A DNA stretch of 64,000 nucleotides. Source: Azospirillum doebereinerae (GTDB lineage: Bacteria > Pseudomonadota > Alphaproteobacteria > Azospirillales > Azospirillaceae). Made by a program: the position numbers and the translations under genes. The first letter of the stretch is position 1. Every line of letters starts with the position of its first letter. Location: contig NZ_RZIJ01000009.1 of NCBI RefSeq assembly GCF_003989665.1, positions 167,138 through 231,137 of the forward strand. Direction: 5' to 3'. The notes beneath the pieces were generated by a model. It was not told the origin of the DNA. It searched no databases and was given only the letters and a program-made list of their open reading frames with translations. Shown here piece after piece: positions 43,834 through 54,267 of the stretch.

Positions 43834-44238
43834 TCAGACCTGCTCCAGTTCCACCAGCGTGCCGCAGAAATCCTTCGGGTGCAGGAACAGCACCGGCTTG
43901 TCGTGGGCGCCGAGCTTGGGCTCGCCGTCGCCCAGCACCCGCGCGCCCTCCGCCTTCAGCCGGTCGCGCGCCGCCAGGATGTCGTCCACCTCGTAGCAGA
44001 CGTGGTGGATGCCGCCCGACGGGTTCTTCGCCAGGAAACCCGCGACCGGCGAGGCGTCCCCGAAGGGGTGCAGCAGCTCGATCTTGGTGTTGGGCAGGTT
44101 GACGAAGACCACGGTGACGCCATGCGGGGCCAGATCGACCGGCTGCGACACGGCGGCGCCCAGCGTGTCGCGGTAGAGCGCCGTCGCCGCCGGCAGATCC
44201 GGAACGACGATGGCGATGTGGTTCAGCTTTCCGATCAT
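43834..44238 (-). CDS. mce: methylmalonyl-CoA epimerase
   Basis: Interconverts (2R)- and (2S)-methylmalonyl-CoA in propionyl-CoA breakdown. 134 residues, the vicinal-oxygen-chelate fold: metal His in KLNHIAIVVPDL, GIHHVCYEVDD with the second His, and the Glu ligand in GTLVELEQV at the C-terminus, the standard H-H-E set. Also FVNLPNTKIELLHPFG, as in known epimerases. Located after rnj by 48 bases in the conserved alphaproteobacterial rnj-mce-DUF1467 order. Confidence 0.95.
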   Translation of the reverse strand: MIGKLNHIAIVVPDLPAATALYRDTLGAAVSQPVDLAPHGVTVVFVNLPNTKIELLHPFGDASPVAGFLAKNPSGGIHHVCYEVDDILAARDRLKAEGARVLGDGEPKLGAHDKPVLFLHPKDFCGTLVELEQV

Positions 44239-44286
44239 GGGTGCCCCCGCAATGCCTGTGAGACGGAATATCCGCGTTCCCCGACC

Positions 44287-46002
44287 TTATACACGGACGA
44301 GGTGGACCTCCGTCACCGGCTTCTTGCCGTGCGTCGCGTTGAAGCAGCGGCGCACCGCGATGCGCGCCGCCTCCTTGACCTGGGCGTCGTCGGCCTTCGC
44401 CGTCTTGGACAGCCCGGCCACCGCCTCGCGCACCGCGTCGATGACGTCAAGCAGCAGGTCGCGGTCGGCGGCCTCGTCGAGCAGCCCCATCGTCGCCACC
44501 TGCGGCGCGGTCACCAGCTCGCCGCGCGCGGTCATGACCAACGTCACCACCGAGGCGCCGTTGTTCACCATGCGGTTGCGCGTGCGCATCAGGCCGGTGT
44601 CGAGCGGGATCAGCCGCTTGCCGTCCAGCGCCATGCGGCCCGACCGCACATGGGCGACGACGCGCGGCGGCCCGTCGGGGCCGAGGCGGATCAGCTCGCC
44701 GTTGGTCGGGATGATGCTCTCGGGCACCTGGCAGTCGCCGGCCAGCGCGGCGTGGGCCTGCTGGTGGCGCTGCTCGCCGTGGACCGGGACGGCGATGCGC
44801 GGGCGCACCCATTGGTACATGCGCACCAGCTCGTCGCGCGCCGGGTGGCCGGAGACGTGGACCTCCGCGTCCTCGGCGGTCACCAGCTCGACGCCCTGGG
44901 CGACCAGCTGGTTCTGCATGCGGCCGATGTCGCGCTCGTTGCCGGGGATCTCGCGCGAGGAGAACACCACCACGTCGCCGCGCCCCAGCGTGATCTGCGG
45001 GTGGTCGTTGGCCGCGATGCGGGCCAGCGCCGAGCGCGGCTCGCCCTGGCTGCCGGTGCAGATCAGCACCAGCTTCTCGCGCGGCAGATAGGCGGCGTCG
45101 TGCTCGGAGAGGAATTTCGGCACGTCGGCGAGGTAGCCGTTGGCCCGCGCCGCCTCGTTGATCCGCCACAGCGAGCGGCCGACCAGCGCCACATGGCGGC
45201 CGTGCCGGGCCGCCGCGACGGCGATGCTCTCCAGCCGGGCGACGTTGGTGGCGAAGCAGCTCACCGCGACCCGCACGCCGGGGTAGCGCCCGATCAGGTC
45301 GACCAGCGTCTCGCGCACCGTGGCCTCCGACCCGGTGGCGCCGGGCACCAGCGCGTTGGTGCTGTCGCCGACCAGCGCCAGCACGCCCTCATCGCCGATC
45401 TGGCGCAGGCGCTCCTCGTCGGCCACACGGCCCAGCATCGGGGCGGGGTCGAGCTTCCAGTCGCCGGTGTGCAGCACCGTCCCGGCCGCGGTGCGGATGG
45501 CCAGCGCGTTGGGCTCGGGGATCGAGTGCGTCATGGTGACGTATTCGACCGCGAAGGGACCGGCCTCGACGCGGCCGCCGAGCGGAACCTCATGGATCGG
45601 CACGATTCCGTTCAGGCCGCGCTCGTGCAGCTTGGCGCGCAGCACCGAGGCCGTGAAGGGCGTGCAGTAGACCGGGCAGCGCAGCTCCGGCCAGAGATAC
45701 TGGATGGCGCCGAGGTGATCCTCGTGCGCGTGGGTCACCACCAGCCCGACCAGATCGGCCCGCCGCTCCGCGATGAAGCTGGGGTCCGGCATGATCACGT
45801 CCAGCCCCGGCATGGTGTCGTCGGCAAAGGAGATGCCGAGATCGACCATCAGCCATTTGCCCCTGTGGCCGTAGAGGTTGAGGTTCATGCCGATTTCGCC
45901 GGAGCCGCCGAGCGGCAGGAAATACAGCGCGTCATCCTCCGGAACGAAGGCATCCGCCGGCATCGGGGCAGCTCCGGCGGCGGTCTGGGAGGATTGGGTC
46001 AT
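44287..46002 (-). CDS. rnj: ribonuclease J
   Basis: 571 residues. Metallo-beta-lactamase/beta-CASP RNase combining endonuclease and 5'-exonuclease action in RNA processing. The dinuclear metal motif H-x-H-x-D-H is present in VVTHAHEDHLGAIQYLW; beta-CASP motifs include ALVGDSTNA, GSQGEPRSALARIA and HVSGHPARDELVRMYQW, with VPVHGEQRHQQAHA next. The C-terminal domain ends VTEVHLVRV. A short polar N-terminal extension (about 20 residues) precedes the enzyme. ATG overlaps the coaX stop by four bases, so the two are coupled, as in other alphaproteobacteria. Confidence 0.95.
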   Translation of the reverse strand: MTQSSQTAAGAAPMPADAFVPEDDALYFLPLGGSGEIGMNLNLYGHRGKWLMVDLGISFADDTMPGLDVIMPDPSFIAERRADLVGLVVTHAHEDHLGAIQYLWPELRCPVYCTPFTASVLRAKLHERGLNGIVPIHEVPLGGRVEAGPFAVEYVTMTHSIPEPNALAIRTAAGTVLHTGDWKLDPAPMLGRVADEERLRQIGDEGVLALVGDSTNALVPGATGSEATVRETLVDLIGRYPGVRVAVSCFATNVARLESIAVAAARHGRHVALVGRSLWRINEAARANGYLADVPKFLSEHDAAYLPREKLVLICTGSQGEPRSALARIAANDHPQITLGRGDVVVFSSREIPGNERDIGRMQNQLVAQGVELVTAEDAEVHVSGHPARDELVRMYQWVRPRIAVPVHGEQRHQQAHAALAGDCQVPESIIPTNGELIRLGPDGPPRVVAHVRSGRMALDGKRLIPLDTGLMRTRNRMVNNGASVVTLVMTARGELVTAPQVATMGLLDEAADRDLLLDVIDAVREAVAGLSKTAKADDAQVKEAARIAVRRCFNATHGKKPVTEVHLVRV

Positions 46003-46772
46003 TGGCTCGTGTTGCGCTTGTGGATCAGGAGGAGACCGCGAAGCGTCAGCTCGCCGTCGGTGTGTTCGATGACATGGGTGGCCTTGGCGAAAAGAACAGC
46101 CAGCCCGCCGGTGGCGACGACCGACATCGGCTCGCCGTATTCGGCGCGGATGCGGGCGATCAGCCCCTCGATCAGGCCGACGTAGCCCCAGAAGATGCCG
46201 GACTGCATGCAGGCGATGGTGTTCTTGCCGATGACCTCGGCGGGCGGCTGGATCTCGACGCGCGGCAGCTTGGACGCCGCCATCTGGAGGGCTTCCAGCG
46301 ACAGGTTCAGCCCCGGCGCGATCACCCCGCCCCGGTAGTTGCCGTCGGAATCGACCACGTCGAAGGTGGTCGCGGTGCCGAAATCGATGACGATCAGCGG
46401 GGTCTTGTAGGTCGCCGCCGCCGCCACCGTGTTGACGAGGCGGTCGGCCCCGACCTCCTCCGGCCGGTCGACCAGCGCCTGGGCGCCCAGCTTGACCTCG
46501 GGCTGGCCGACGATCATCGGGTCGCAGCCGAAATGGTCCTTGCAGAGCCGCTTGAGGTTGAAGGTGGCGCCGGGGACCACGCTGGCGATGATGGCGCCGT
46601 GGATGTCCAGCGCCTTCAAACCCTTCAGCGCCATCAGCTGCATCAGCCAGACCATGTACTCGTCGGCGGTGCGCTTGGGGTCGCTGGCGGTGCGCCAGAT
46701 TCCGCGCTGTCGGTCGCCGTCGTAGATGGCGAACACCACGTTCGTGTTTCCGGCGTCGATGGCGAGCAACAT
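45999..46772 (-). CDS. coaX: type III pantothenate kinase
   Basis: First step of coenzyme A synthesis, phosphorylating pantothenate. 257 residues, ASKHA fold: MLLAIDAGNTNVVFAIYDGD is the phosphate-1 motif with the conserved D-x-G-N-T; also GADRLVNTVAAAATY, VIDFGTATTFDVVDSDG and GGVIAPGLNLSLEAL, all diagnostic of CoaX rather than CoaA. Follows birA by 14 bases and overlaps rnj by ATGA. Confidence 0.96.
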   Translation of the reverse strand: MLLAIDAGNTNVVFAIYDGDRQRGIWRTASDPKRTADEYMVWLMQLMALKGLKALDIHGAIIASVVPGATFNLKRLCKDHFGCDPMIVGQPEVKLGAQALVDRPEEVGADRLVNTVAAAATYKTPLIVIDFGTATTFDVVDSDGNYRGGVIAPGLNLSLEALQMAASKLPRVEIQPPAEVIGKNTIACMQSGIFWGYVGLIEGLIARIRAEYGEPMSVVATGGLAVLFAKATHVIEHTDGELTLRGLLLIHKRNTSQ

Positions 46773-46786
46773 GGCTGGCGTCCGTA

Positions 46787-47581
46787 TCAGGCTGCGGGCG
46801 GAGGCGGAAAGAACACGTCCCCGGCGGCGATGCGCTGACGCGGACCGCCGTCCGCTGGATCAAGCAACAGAACGCCGTCGCTGTCCAGATCGGCGAAGGT
46901 TCCGGGGATCGTGCGGTCGGCGAGACGGACCAGGATCGGGCCGCCGACCCCCTTGGCCCGCGCCAGCCACGCGTCGCGCACCGGGCCGAAGCCGAACTCC
47001 CGCCAGCGCCCGTACCACGTGGCGAGATGCCCGGCGTAGACCTCCAGCAGGGCCGAGGCGGCCATGACGGGGGCGCCCTCGGCGATCAGCGAGGTGGCGG
47101 CGTAGCCGGCGTCGTCGGGGAAATGGCGCAAATTGATGCCGACGCCGAGCACGACCCAGGACACCTTGCCGGAACGGTCGGGCTCCGATTCCAGCAGGAT
47201 GCCGGAGAGCTTGCGGTCGTGGACCAGCACGTCGTTGGGCCATTTGCAGCGCACGCCGGACGGATCGGGCAGCACCGATTCGGCGGTCTCGGCGATGGCG
47301 AGCGCGGCGACGAAGGAGATCAGCGCGGCCTCGGCCGGCGGGCAATCCGGCCGCAGGATGGTCGAGCTGTAGAGGTTGCCCTCGGGCGAGGTCCAGGCGC
47401 GCCCGCGCCGGCCGCGCCCGCTCTCCTGCCGGCGCGCCCAGACGATGCTGCCCTCCCCGGCGCCCGAACGCGCCAAGGCCTTCGCCTCGTCGTTCGTGCT
47501 GCCGACGGAGTCGAAGGCCTTGATGCGGAAGCCGGGAGGCAGGCGCAACCGCGCCGCCTCCGCCTCTGTGTGGTCGATCAT
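46787..47581 (-). CDS. birA: biotin--[acetyl-CoA carboxylase] ligase
   Basis: 264 residues. Transfers biotin to the BCCP subunit of acetyl-CoA carboxylase. Catalytic domain motifs: VGSTNDEAKALARSGA, QESGRGRRGRAWTSPEG (the adenylate-binding G-R-G-R-x-G-R) and CKWPNDVLVHDRKLSGIL, then WVVLGVGINL. There is no N-terminal helix-turn-helix, so this is the non-regulatory class I enzyme, unable to repress as E. coli BirA does. Starts 25 bases after nuoN, in the standard order. Confidence 0.95.
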   Translation of the reverse strand: MIDHTEAEAARLRLPPGFRIKAFDSVGSTNDEAKALARSGAGEGSIVWARRQESGRGRRGRAWTSPEGNLYSSTILRPDCPPAEAALISFVAALAIAETAESVLPDPSGVRCKWPNDVLVHDRKLSGILLESEPDRSGKVSWVVLGVGINLRHFPDDAGYAATSLIAEGAPVMAASALLEVYAGHLATWYGRWREFGFGPVRDAWLARAKGVGGPILVRLADRTIPGTFADLDSDGVLLLDPADGGPRQRIAAGDVFFPPPPAA

Positions 47582-47606
47582 CCGGTGCCGATCATCCCAG
47601 AGGGCT

Positions 47607-49055
47607 TCATCCGGCGAAGAGCGCGGCCGCCGCGATGGCGGCCCCGTTCAGGATCGGCGCCGGGGCGACGAAGAACAGCAGGGTGAACAGGCTGGTGACC
47701 ACCAGGATGCCCGTCATGCCGTCGTCGTCGACCTTGTCCACCACCACCACCGGCTCGTCGAAATACATGATCTTGATGATGCGCAGGTAGTAGTAGGCGC
47801 CGACCACGCTGGTCAGCACGCCGATCACCGCCAGCGCGTAGTCGCCGGCGGCGACGGCGGCCAGGAAGACGTAGAGCTTGCCGAAGAAGCCGGCCATCGG
47901 CGGGATGCCGGCCATCGAGAACATGAAGATCGCCATGGTCGCCGCCAGCATCGGGCTGGTCTTCGACAGGCCGGCGAAGTCCTTGATCTCCTCCAGCATG
48001 ACGCCCTTGGCCTTCATCGACAGGATGACGGCGAAGGCGCCGATGTTCATGGCGATGTAGAGCGCCATGTAGATCAGCACGCCGCGCACGCCGTCCTGCG
48101 TGCCGGCCGACAGGCCGACCAGCGCGTAGCCGACATGGCCGATGGAGCTGTAGGCCATCAGGCGCTTGATGTTGGTCTGCATGATCGCGGCGAAGGAGCC
48201 GATGACCATCGACAGGATGGCCGTGGCCACCAGAATCTGGTGCCACTGCGCGGTCAGATGGCCGAACGGCTCGATCAGCACGCGGGTGAACAGCGCGACG
48301 GCGGCCACCTTGGGTGCTGCGGCGAAGAAGGCGGTGACCGGGGTCGGCGCGCCCTCGTAGACGTCGGGCGACCACATGTGGAAGGGCGCGGCCGACAGCT
48401 TGAAGGCCAGACCGGCCAGCACGAAGACCAGACCGATCACGAGGCCGGTCGAGACGTGCGCGCCGCCGGCGAACAGCGCCGCCACCTTGTCGAAGGAGGT
48501 CGTGCCGGCGAAGCCGTAGACCAGCGAGGAGCCGTAGAGCAGCATGCCCGACGACAGCGAGCCCAGGACGAAGTACTTCAGGCCCGCTTCCGACGACTTG
48601 GCGTGGTCGCGGCGGAAGGCGGCGATGACGTAGAGCGCGAGGCTCTGCGTCTCCAGCCCGACATACAGCGAGATGAGGTCGTTGGCCGAGATCATCATCA
48701 GCATGCCGAGCGTGGCGAACAGCATCAGCACCGGGAACTCGAAGCGCGCGATCCCTTCCCGCTCGTTGAAGCCGAGCGAGAGGATGACCGAGAGCGCCGC
48801 CGAGACCAGCACCAGCACCTTCATGAAGACGCCGAAGCCGTCCATCACGAAGAGGCCGTTGAAGGTGACGACGCGGCCGGCGCCGTAGCCCATCGCCAGG
48901 ACGGCGGCGAGCAGCATGACCACCACGGTCAGGTAGGAGATGGGACGGGTGAAGCCGTCCCCACGGAAGACGCCGATCAGCAGCAGGGCCATCCCCGCCA
49001 CCGCGAGGAAGATCTCCGGCAAGGCCGGCCAGATGTCGGGAAACACTGCGGTCAT
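47607..49055 (-). CDS. nuoN: NADH-quinone oxidoreductase subunit N
   Basis: 482 residues. Antiporter-like proton-pumping membrane subunit of complex I with about 14 helices. Proton_antipo_M region with [20 protein letters not shown] (the K-Y-F-x-x-G motif with its pump Lys), [20 protein letters not shown] (second Lys) and [19 protein letters not shown]. Last nuo gene; birA follows directly. Confidence 0.96.
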   Translation of the reverse strand: MTAVFPDIWPALPEIFLAVAGMALLLIGVFRGDGFTRPISYLTVVVMLLAAVLAMGYGAGRVVTFNGLFVMDGFGVFMKVLVLVSAALSVILSLGFNEREGIARFEFPVLMLFATLGMLMMISANDLISLYVGLETQSLALYVIAAFRRDHAKSSEAGLKYFVLGSLSSGMLLYGSSLVYGFAGTTSFDKVAALFAGGAHVSTGLVIGLVFVLAGLAFKLSAAPFHMWSPDVYEGAPTPVTAFFAAAPKVAAVALFTRVLIEPFGHLTAQWHQILVATAILSMVIGSFAAIMQTNIKRLMAYSSIGHVGYALVGLSAGTQDGVRGVLIYMALYIAMNIGAFAVILSMKAKGVMLEEIKDFAGLSKTSPMLAATMAIFMFSMAGIPPMAGFFGKLYVFLAAVAAGDYALAVIGVLTSVVGAYYYLRIIKIMYFDEPVVVVDKVDDDGMTGILVVTSLFTLLFFVAPAPILNGAAIAAAALFAG

Positions 49056-49068
49056 GTCGAAGAACCCC

Positions 49069-50595
49069 TTAGCGCGCGGCGACCGACACGCCGGACGCGG
49101 CGTGCGACGCGGCCAGCTTGGTCTGGTAGGTCTGGATCAGATGCTCGACCGACGCCGAGGTCATGTTCAGGAAGCTGCTGGGGTAGACGCCCATCCACAG
49201 GACGACCAGCACCAGCGGGATGAAGGTCGCGACCTCGCGGCCGTTCATGTCGAACATCGCCTTGACGTCCGGCTTGACCAGCTTGCCGTACACGACGCGG
49301 CGGTAGAGCCACAGCGCGTAGGCGGCGCCCAGCACCATGCCGGTGGCGGCCAGCGCCGCGACCCAGGTGTTGTCGCGGAAGACGCCGAGCAGCACCAGGA
49401 ACTCGCCGACGAAGCCGGCGGTGCCGGGCAGGCCGACCGACGCCATGGTCATGAACAGGAAGACCACCGCGTATTTCGGCATGTTCTTCACGAGGCCGCC
49501 GTAGCGGGCGATCTCGCGGGTGTGCAGCCGGTCGTAGACGACGCCAACGCAGAGGAACAAGGCGCCCGACACCACGCCGTGCGACAGCATCTGGAAGATC
49601 GAGCCCTCGATGCCCTGCTGGTTCAGCGCGAACATGCCGATGGTGACGAAGCCCATGTGCGCGACCGACGAATAGGCGATCAGCTTCTTCATGTCCTCCT
49701 GGGCCAACGCGACCAGGGAGGTGTAGATCACGGCGACGACCGACAGGGTGTAGACCAGCGGCGCGAAATACTCGGTGGCTTCCGGCAGGATCGGGATGTT
49801 GAAGCGCAGGAAGCCGTAGCCGCCCATCTTCAGCAGCACGCCGGCCAGGATGACCGACCCGGCGGTCGGCGCCTCGACGTGGGCGTCGGGCAGCCAGGTG
49901 TGGACCGGCCACATCGGCACCTTCACCGCGAAGGAGGCGAAGAAGGCCAGCCACAGCCACATCTGCATGCCGCGCGGGAACTGGGTGGCGGTGATGGTCG
50001 GGATGTCGGTGGTGCCGGCCACGTAATACATGGCCAGGATCGCCAGCAGCATCAGCACCGAGCCGAGCAGCGTGTAGAGGAAGAACTTGAACGCCGCGTA
50101 GACCCGGCGCGGACCGCCCCAGATGCCGATGATCAGGAACATCGGGATCAGGACGCCTTCGAAGAACATGTAGAACAGCACGAAGTCCAGCGCGCAGAAC
50201 ATCCCGATCATCAGGGTTTCCAGCGCGAGGAAGGCGATCATGTACTCCTTGACGCGGGTCTGCACCGACTCCCAGCCCGCCAGGATGCACAGCGGCATCA
50301 GGAAGCCCGAGAGCACGACGAACAGCACCGAGATGCCGTCGACGCCCATGTGGTAGGAGATGCCGAAATCGGGGATCCACGCCGCCTTCTCGACCATCTG
50401 GTAGCCGGGATTGCGGGCGTCGAAGTTGATCCAGATGAACAGCGTCAGCACGAAGGTGACGAGGGTCGTCCACAGCGCGATGTAACGGACGTTCCGAACC
50501 ACGTCCGGCGACGTGCCCCTGCAGAACAGCAGGATCAGCGCCACACCGACGAGCGGCAGGAAGGTCGTGAACGACAGGAGCGGCCAGCTAGCCAT
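49069..50595 (-). CDS. nuoM: NADH-quinone oxidoreductase subunit M
   Basis: 508 residues, proton-pumping antiporter-like subunit. Key Glu/Lys region [20 protein letters not shown] (conserved Glu in helix 5), [20 protein letters not shown] (the K-x-P-x-x-P-H-x-W-L-P-x-A-H-x-E-A-P-T signature) and [19 protein letters not shown]. Thirteen bases separate it from nuoN. Length is normal for NuoM. Confidence 0.97.
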   Translation of the reverse strand: MASWPLLSFTTFLPLVGVALILLFCRGTSPDVVRNVRYIALWTTLVTFVLTLFIWINFDARNPGYQMVEKAAWIPDFGISYHMGVDGISVLFVVLSGFLMPLCILAGWESVQTRVKEYMIAFLALETLMIGMFCALDFVLFYMFFEGVLIPMFLIIGIWGGPRRVYAAFKFFLYTLLGSVLMLLAILAMYYVAGTTDIPTITATQFPRGMQMWLWLAFFASFAVKVPMWPVHTWLPDAHVEAPTAGSVILAGVLLKMGGYGFLRFNIPILPEATEYFAPLVYTLSVVAVIYTSLVALAQEDMKKLIAYSSVAHMGFVTIGMFALNQQGIEGSIFQMLSHGVVSGALFLCVGVVYDRLHTREIARYGGLVKNMPKYAVVFLFMTMASVGLPGTAGFVGEFLVLLGVFRDNTWVAALAATGMVLGAAYALWLYRRVVYGKLVKPDVKAMFDMNGREVATFIPLVLVVLWMGVYPSSFLNMTSASVEHLIQTYQTKLAASHAASGVSVAAR

Positions 50596-50618
50596 TGTTG
50601 TTGTTCCCTCTCAACCGC

Positions 50619-52715
50619 TCAACCGAACGCCGCAAGCCAGGCGACGAACAGGACGACCCCGATCACCATGGCGAAGGCGTAGTGATAGACATACCCCGAC
50701 TGCAACCGGCTGGCGCGGGCCGCGACGTCGCGGGTCGCGGCGGCGATGCCGTCCGGACCGACGCCGTCGATCAGCGCGCCGTCGCCCGACTTCCACAGCC
50801 CGTAGCCCAGCGCCTTGGCCGGACGGGTGAAGAGGCGGTCGTACAGCTCGTCGAAGTACCACTTGTTGTAGAAGAACCGGTGCAGCCCCGGCAGCGCGCG
50901 CGCCGCCTTGGCCGGCAGGCCCGGCATCTGGATGTAGGCGACGTAGGCCATGGCGATGCCGATCAGGCCGACGACCAGCGGCGCCAGCGCCACCCAGGCG
51001 GGGGTGTGATGGTGCGCGGCCTCGATGCTGTCGTGGTCGTGCAGCGCCAGGATCGCCTTGCCCCAGAACTCCATGCGGTCGTGACCGATGAACCACTGGT
51101 GGAAGCCGACGCCGGCGAACAGCGCGCCCAGAGCCAGCACGCCCAGCGGGATCAGCATGACCAGCGGCGATTCATGGGCGTGGTCGTAGACGTCCTTCTC
51201 CATCCGCGGCTTGCCGTGGAAGGTCATGAACAGCAGGCGCCACGAGTAGAAGGCCGTCAGCAGCGCCGCGGCGATGCCGAGCGCGAAGGCGAAGCGGCCC
51301 ATCGGGCTGGCGGACGCGTAGGCGGCCTCCAGGATCATGTCCTTGGAGTAGTAGCCCGCGAAGAAGGGCAGACCGGCCAGCGCCAAATTGCCGATCCACA
51401 TCACCGCGTAGGTGAAGGGGATCTTGCGCCAGACGCCGCCCATCTTGCGCATGTCCTGCTCGTGGTGCAGGGCGTGGATCACCGAACCGGCGGCAAGGAA
51501 CAGCAGCGCCTTGAAGAAGGCGTGGGTGAACAGGTGGAACATGGCCGCGCCGTAGGCCGAGACGCCGGCGGCGAAGAACATGTAGCCGAGCTGCGACATC
51601 GTCGAATAGGCGATGACCCGCTTGATGTCGAACTGGGTGAAGCCGATGGTCGCGGCGACGAAGGCGGTCAGGGCGCCGACGACGGCGACGACCTCCAGCG
51701 CGGTCGGCGCATATTCGAAGACCGGCGACAGGCGGCACAGCATGAACACGCCGGCGGTCACCATGGTGGCCGCGTGGATCAGCGCCGACACCGGGGTCGG
51801 GCCCTCCATGGCGTCGGGCAGCCAGGTGTGCAGGCCAAGCTGCGCCGACTTGCCCATGGCGCCCATGAACAGCAGCAGGCAGGCGATGGTCAGGCCGTTG
51901 AAGTCCCAGCTGAGGAAATGCAGCGTCTCGCCCGCGACGCCCGGAGCCTTGGCGAAGATCGCGTCGAACTGGACGGAGCCGGTCAGCACGAAGATCGCGA
52001 AGATGCCGAGCGCGAAGCCGAAGTCGCCGACGCGGTTGACCAGGAAGGCCTTCATGGCGGCGGCGTTGGCCGAGGGCTTCTCGTACCAGAAGTTGATCAG
52101 CAGGTAGGAGGCCAGACCGACGCCCTCCCAGCCGAAGAAGAGCTGCACGAGGTTGTCGGCCGTCACCAGCATCAGCATGGCGAAGGTGAACAGCGACAAA
52201 TAGCCCATGAAGCGCGGCTTCTGCGGGTCCTCGGCCATGTAGCCGATGGAGTAGAGGTGCACGCAGGCCGACACGGTGTTGACGACGATCAGCATCACCG
52301 CGGTGAGCTGGTCGACGCGCAGCGCCCACTTCACGTCGAGCGTGCCGCTCTGGATCCAGGTCATCAGCTCGATCGTGCGGGGGTGACCGCCGACGGCGAC
52401 GTCGAAGAACAGGATCCAGGAGAGCAGCGCCGACACCAGCAGGGCGCCGGTCGTGACGAACTGCGCCGTGCGGTCGCCGGCGGTCGGCGGGCCGGCGACC
52501 ACGTGGTGGTCGTCGTGCGCGTCGTCGTGGCCATGATCGTCATGGGTGAGGGCCGCGTGCGCGTGGTCGTCGTGACCGTGCGCGTCGTGCCCATGGGAAT
52601 GGTGATCGTGTCCGTGACCGGCAGCCGCCGGCTGGGCCTTCGGCCCGCCGAACAGCGCGATCGATCCGGCGATGAGGAACGCCAGAAGCGGAAGGAATAC
52701 GACAAGGACTTCCAT
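50619..52715 (-). CDS. nuoL: NADH-quinone oxidoreductase subunit L with His-rich insertion
   Basis: 698 residues, the largest membrane pump subunit, with the lateral C-terminal helix expected at this length. Core motifs: [40 protein letters not shown] and [15 protein letters not shown]. Unusual feature: residues 33-71, between the first and second helix (nucleotides 52503-52619), contain 16 His and 10 Asp in 39 residues (e.g. [19 protein letters not shown]). This segment is not part of the conserved fold and could bind divalent metal, or simply be a tolerated loop. Lies 24 bases upstream of nuoM. Confidence 0.96.
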   Translation of the reverse strand: MEVLVVFLPLLAFLIAGSIALFGGPKAQPAAAGHGHDHHSHGHDAHGHDDHAHAALTHDDHGHDDAHDDHHVVAGPPTAGDRTAQFVTTGALLVSALLSWILFFDVAVGGHPRTIELMTWIQSGTLDVKWALRVDQLTAVMLIVVNTVSACVHLYSIGYMAEDPQKPRFMGYLSLFTFAMLMLVTADNLVQLFFGWEGVGLASYLLINFWYEKPSANAAAMKAFLVNRVGDFGFALGIFAIFVLTGSVQFDAIFAKAPGVAGETLHFLSWDFNGLTIACLLLFMGAMGKSAQLGLHTWLPDAMEGPTPVSALIHAATMVTAGVFMLCRLSPVFEYAPTALEVVAVVGALTAFVAATIGFTQFDIKRVIAYSTMSQLGYMFFAAGVSAYGAAMFHLFTHAFFKALLFLAAGSVIHALHHEQDMRKMGGVWRKIPFTYAVMWIGNLALAGLPFFAGYYSKDMILEAAYASASPMGRFAFALGIAAALLTAFYSWRLLFMTFHGKPRMEKDVYDHAHESPLVMLIPLGVLALGALFAGVGFHQWFIGHDRMEFWGKAILALHDHDSIEAAHHHTPAWVALAPLVVGLIGIAMAYVAYIQMPGLPAKAARALPGLHRFFYNKWYFDELYDRLFTRPAKALGYGLWKSGDGALIDGVGPDGIAAATRDVAARASRLQSGYVYHYAFAMVIGVVLFVAWLAAFG

Positions 52716-52724
52716 GACGCCGCC

Positions 52725-53033
52725 TCAGCCCTTCATCAGGTTGATGTCTTCGACTCGGATCGAGCCGCGGTTGCGGAAGTAGACCACCAGAATGGCGAGG
52801 CCGATGGCCGCCTCGGCGGCCGCCACCGTCAGGATGATCATGGCGAAGATCTGGCCGACCAGATCGTGCAGATGCGTGGAGAAGGCGACCAGGTTGAGGT
52901 TCACCGCCAGCAGCATCATCTCGATCGACATCAGGATGATGATGACGTTCTTCCGGTTCAGGAAGATGCCGATCACACCCAGGGTGAAGACGATGGCCGA
53001 GACCGTCAGATAATGCCCGAGACCGATCTCCAT
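52725..53033 (-). CDS. nuoK: NADH-quinone oxidoreductase subunit K
   Basis: 102 residues with three helices: [40 protein letters not shown] (the conserved Glu in E-M-M) and [20 protein letters not shown] (second conserved Glu). These two membrane Glu lie in the proton path. Starts one base from the nuoJ stop and is 9 bases from nuoL. Confidence 0.96.
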   Translation of the reverse strand: MEIGLGHYLTVSAIVFTLGVIGIFLNRKNVIIILMSIEMMLLAVNLNLVAFSTHLHDLVGQIFAMIILTVAAAEAAIGLAILVVYFRNRGSIRVEDINLMKG

Positions 53034-53034
53034 A

Positions 53035-53649
53035 TCACACGCCCTCCCCGGTCGTGACCTTGCGGATGGCGACCACCTCGTCCCGGCGACGGGCGAGTTG
53101 GGCGCCGATGTCCTGCTTCCGGACGCCGACCCGGTGGCGCAGCGTCAGCACGATGGCGCCGATCATGGCGACCAGCAGGACGATGCCGCAGGCTTGGAAC
53201 AGATAGACATACTGGGTGTACATCAGCCGGCCCAGCGCCACGGTGTTGGACACCGTGTCGATCGACGGGGTCGGCGACCCGGCCAGCTTCTCGACGCCCG
53301 GCGCCACGATCCAGCCGCCAAGGACGGCGGCCAGCTCGGCGAACAGGATCAGCCCGATCAGCCCGCCCAGCGGCAGCACCTCCATGGCGCCCTGCCGCAG
53401 CTCGCGGAAGTTGATGTCGAGCATCATCACCACGAACAGGAACAGCACGGCCACGGCGCCGACGTAGACGATCACGAGGATCATCGCGATGAACTCGGCG
53501 CCCATCAGCAGGCAGAGACCCGCCGCCTGGAAGAAGGCGAGGATCAGGAAGAGGACGGAGTGAACCGGGTTGCGCGACGAGATGACCATCACACCGGAGG
53601 CCACCAGCAAAGCCGCGAACACGTAGAAGGCGATGCCTTGGAGTATCAT
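53035..53649 (-). CDS. nuoJ: NADH-quinone oxidoreductase subunit J
   Basis: 204 residues with five helices: the start [20 protein letters not shown], then [20 protein letters not shown] and [20 protein letters not shown], the strongly conserved helix 3 with the pi-bulge around Y-V-G-A-V. The C-terminal cytosolic tail is longer than in E. coli, ending [19 protein letters not shown]. Separated by 18 bases from nuoI. Confidence 0.96.
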   Translation of the reverse strand: MILQGIAFYVFAALLVASGVMVISSRNPVHSVLFLILAFFQAAGLCLLMGAEFIAMILVIVYVGAVAVLFLFVVMMLDINFRELRQGAMEVLPLGGLIGLILFAELAAVLGGWIVAPGVEKLAGSPTPSIDTVSNTVALGRLMYTQYVYLFQACGIVLLVAMIGAIVLTLRHRVGVRKQDIGAQLARRRDEVVAIRKVTTGEGV

Positions 53650-53667
53650 CGTAATTCTCGCTTCCGC

Positions 53668-54156
53668 TTACCGGTAAGGAGCCTCGGCTGCGAGGTTCTG
53701 GGCGATCTCCGCCTCCCAGCGGTCGCCGTTCGCCAGCAGCTTCTGCTTGTTGTAGAAAAGCTCTTCACGGTTCTCGGTGGAGAACTCGAAGTTCGGCCCC
53801 ATGACCACGGCGTCCACCGGGCAGGCCTCTTGGCAGAGCCCGCAGTAGATGCACTTGGTCATGTCGATGTCGTAGCGCGTGGTGCGGCGGCTGCCGTCGT
53901 CGCGCGGTTCGGCCTCGATGGTGATGGCAAGCGCCGGGCACACCGCCTCGCAGAGCTTGCAGGCGATGCACCGCTCCTCGCCGTTGGCGTAGCGGCGCAG
54001 CACGTGCTCGCCACGGAAGCGGGAGCTGATCGGCCCCTTCTCATACGGGTAGTTCAGCGTGACCTTGGGCTTGAACATGTAGCTGAAGGTCAGCGCGAGG
54101 CCGCCCACAAGCTCGGTCAGGAACAGGCTGCGCGCCGCGCGGTCGAGGAACGCCAT
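53668..54156 (-). CDS. nuoI: NADH-quinone oxidoreductase subunit I (two 4Fe-4S clusters)
   Basis: 162 residues. Carries clusters N6a and N6b of the hydrophilic arm: [12 protein letters not shown] and [12 protein letters not shown] are both complete. Also [20 protein letters not shown] and the ending [20 protein letters not shown], typical of the alphaproteobacterial/mitochondrial TYKY form. About 110 bases of non-coding DNA separate it from nuoH. Confidence 0.97.
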   Translation of the reverse strand: MAFLDRAARSLFLTELVGGLALTFSYMFKPKVTLNYPYEKGPISSRFRGEHVLRRYANGEERCIACKLCEAVCPALAITIEAEPRDDGSRRTTRYDIDMTKCIYCGLCQEACPVDAVVMGPNFEFSTENREELFYNKQKLLANGDRWEAEIAQNLAAEAPYR

Positions 54157-54267
54157 GGCCTCTTCGTCTCCTTCCTTGCCGGCGGACCCAACTGGGAGGT
54201 TCCCTGGGGGTCTCCGCCGGCACTCTCAACGAAATTCAGTAATGGGCTTCTTGGGATCGGTTCGCGC

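Noticed and set aside
52500..52620. CRISPR-like or tandem-repeat array suggested by repeated CAC/GTG-type triplets
   Set aside because: It is a coding His/Asp repeat within nuoL, with no repeat-spacer structure.
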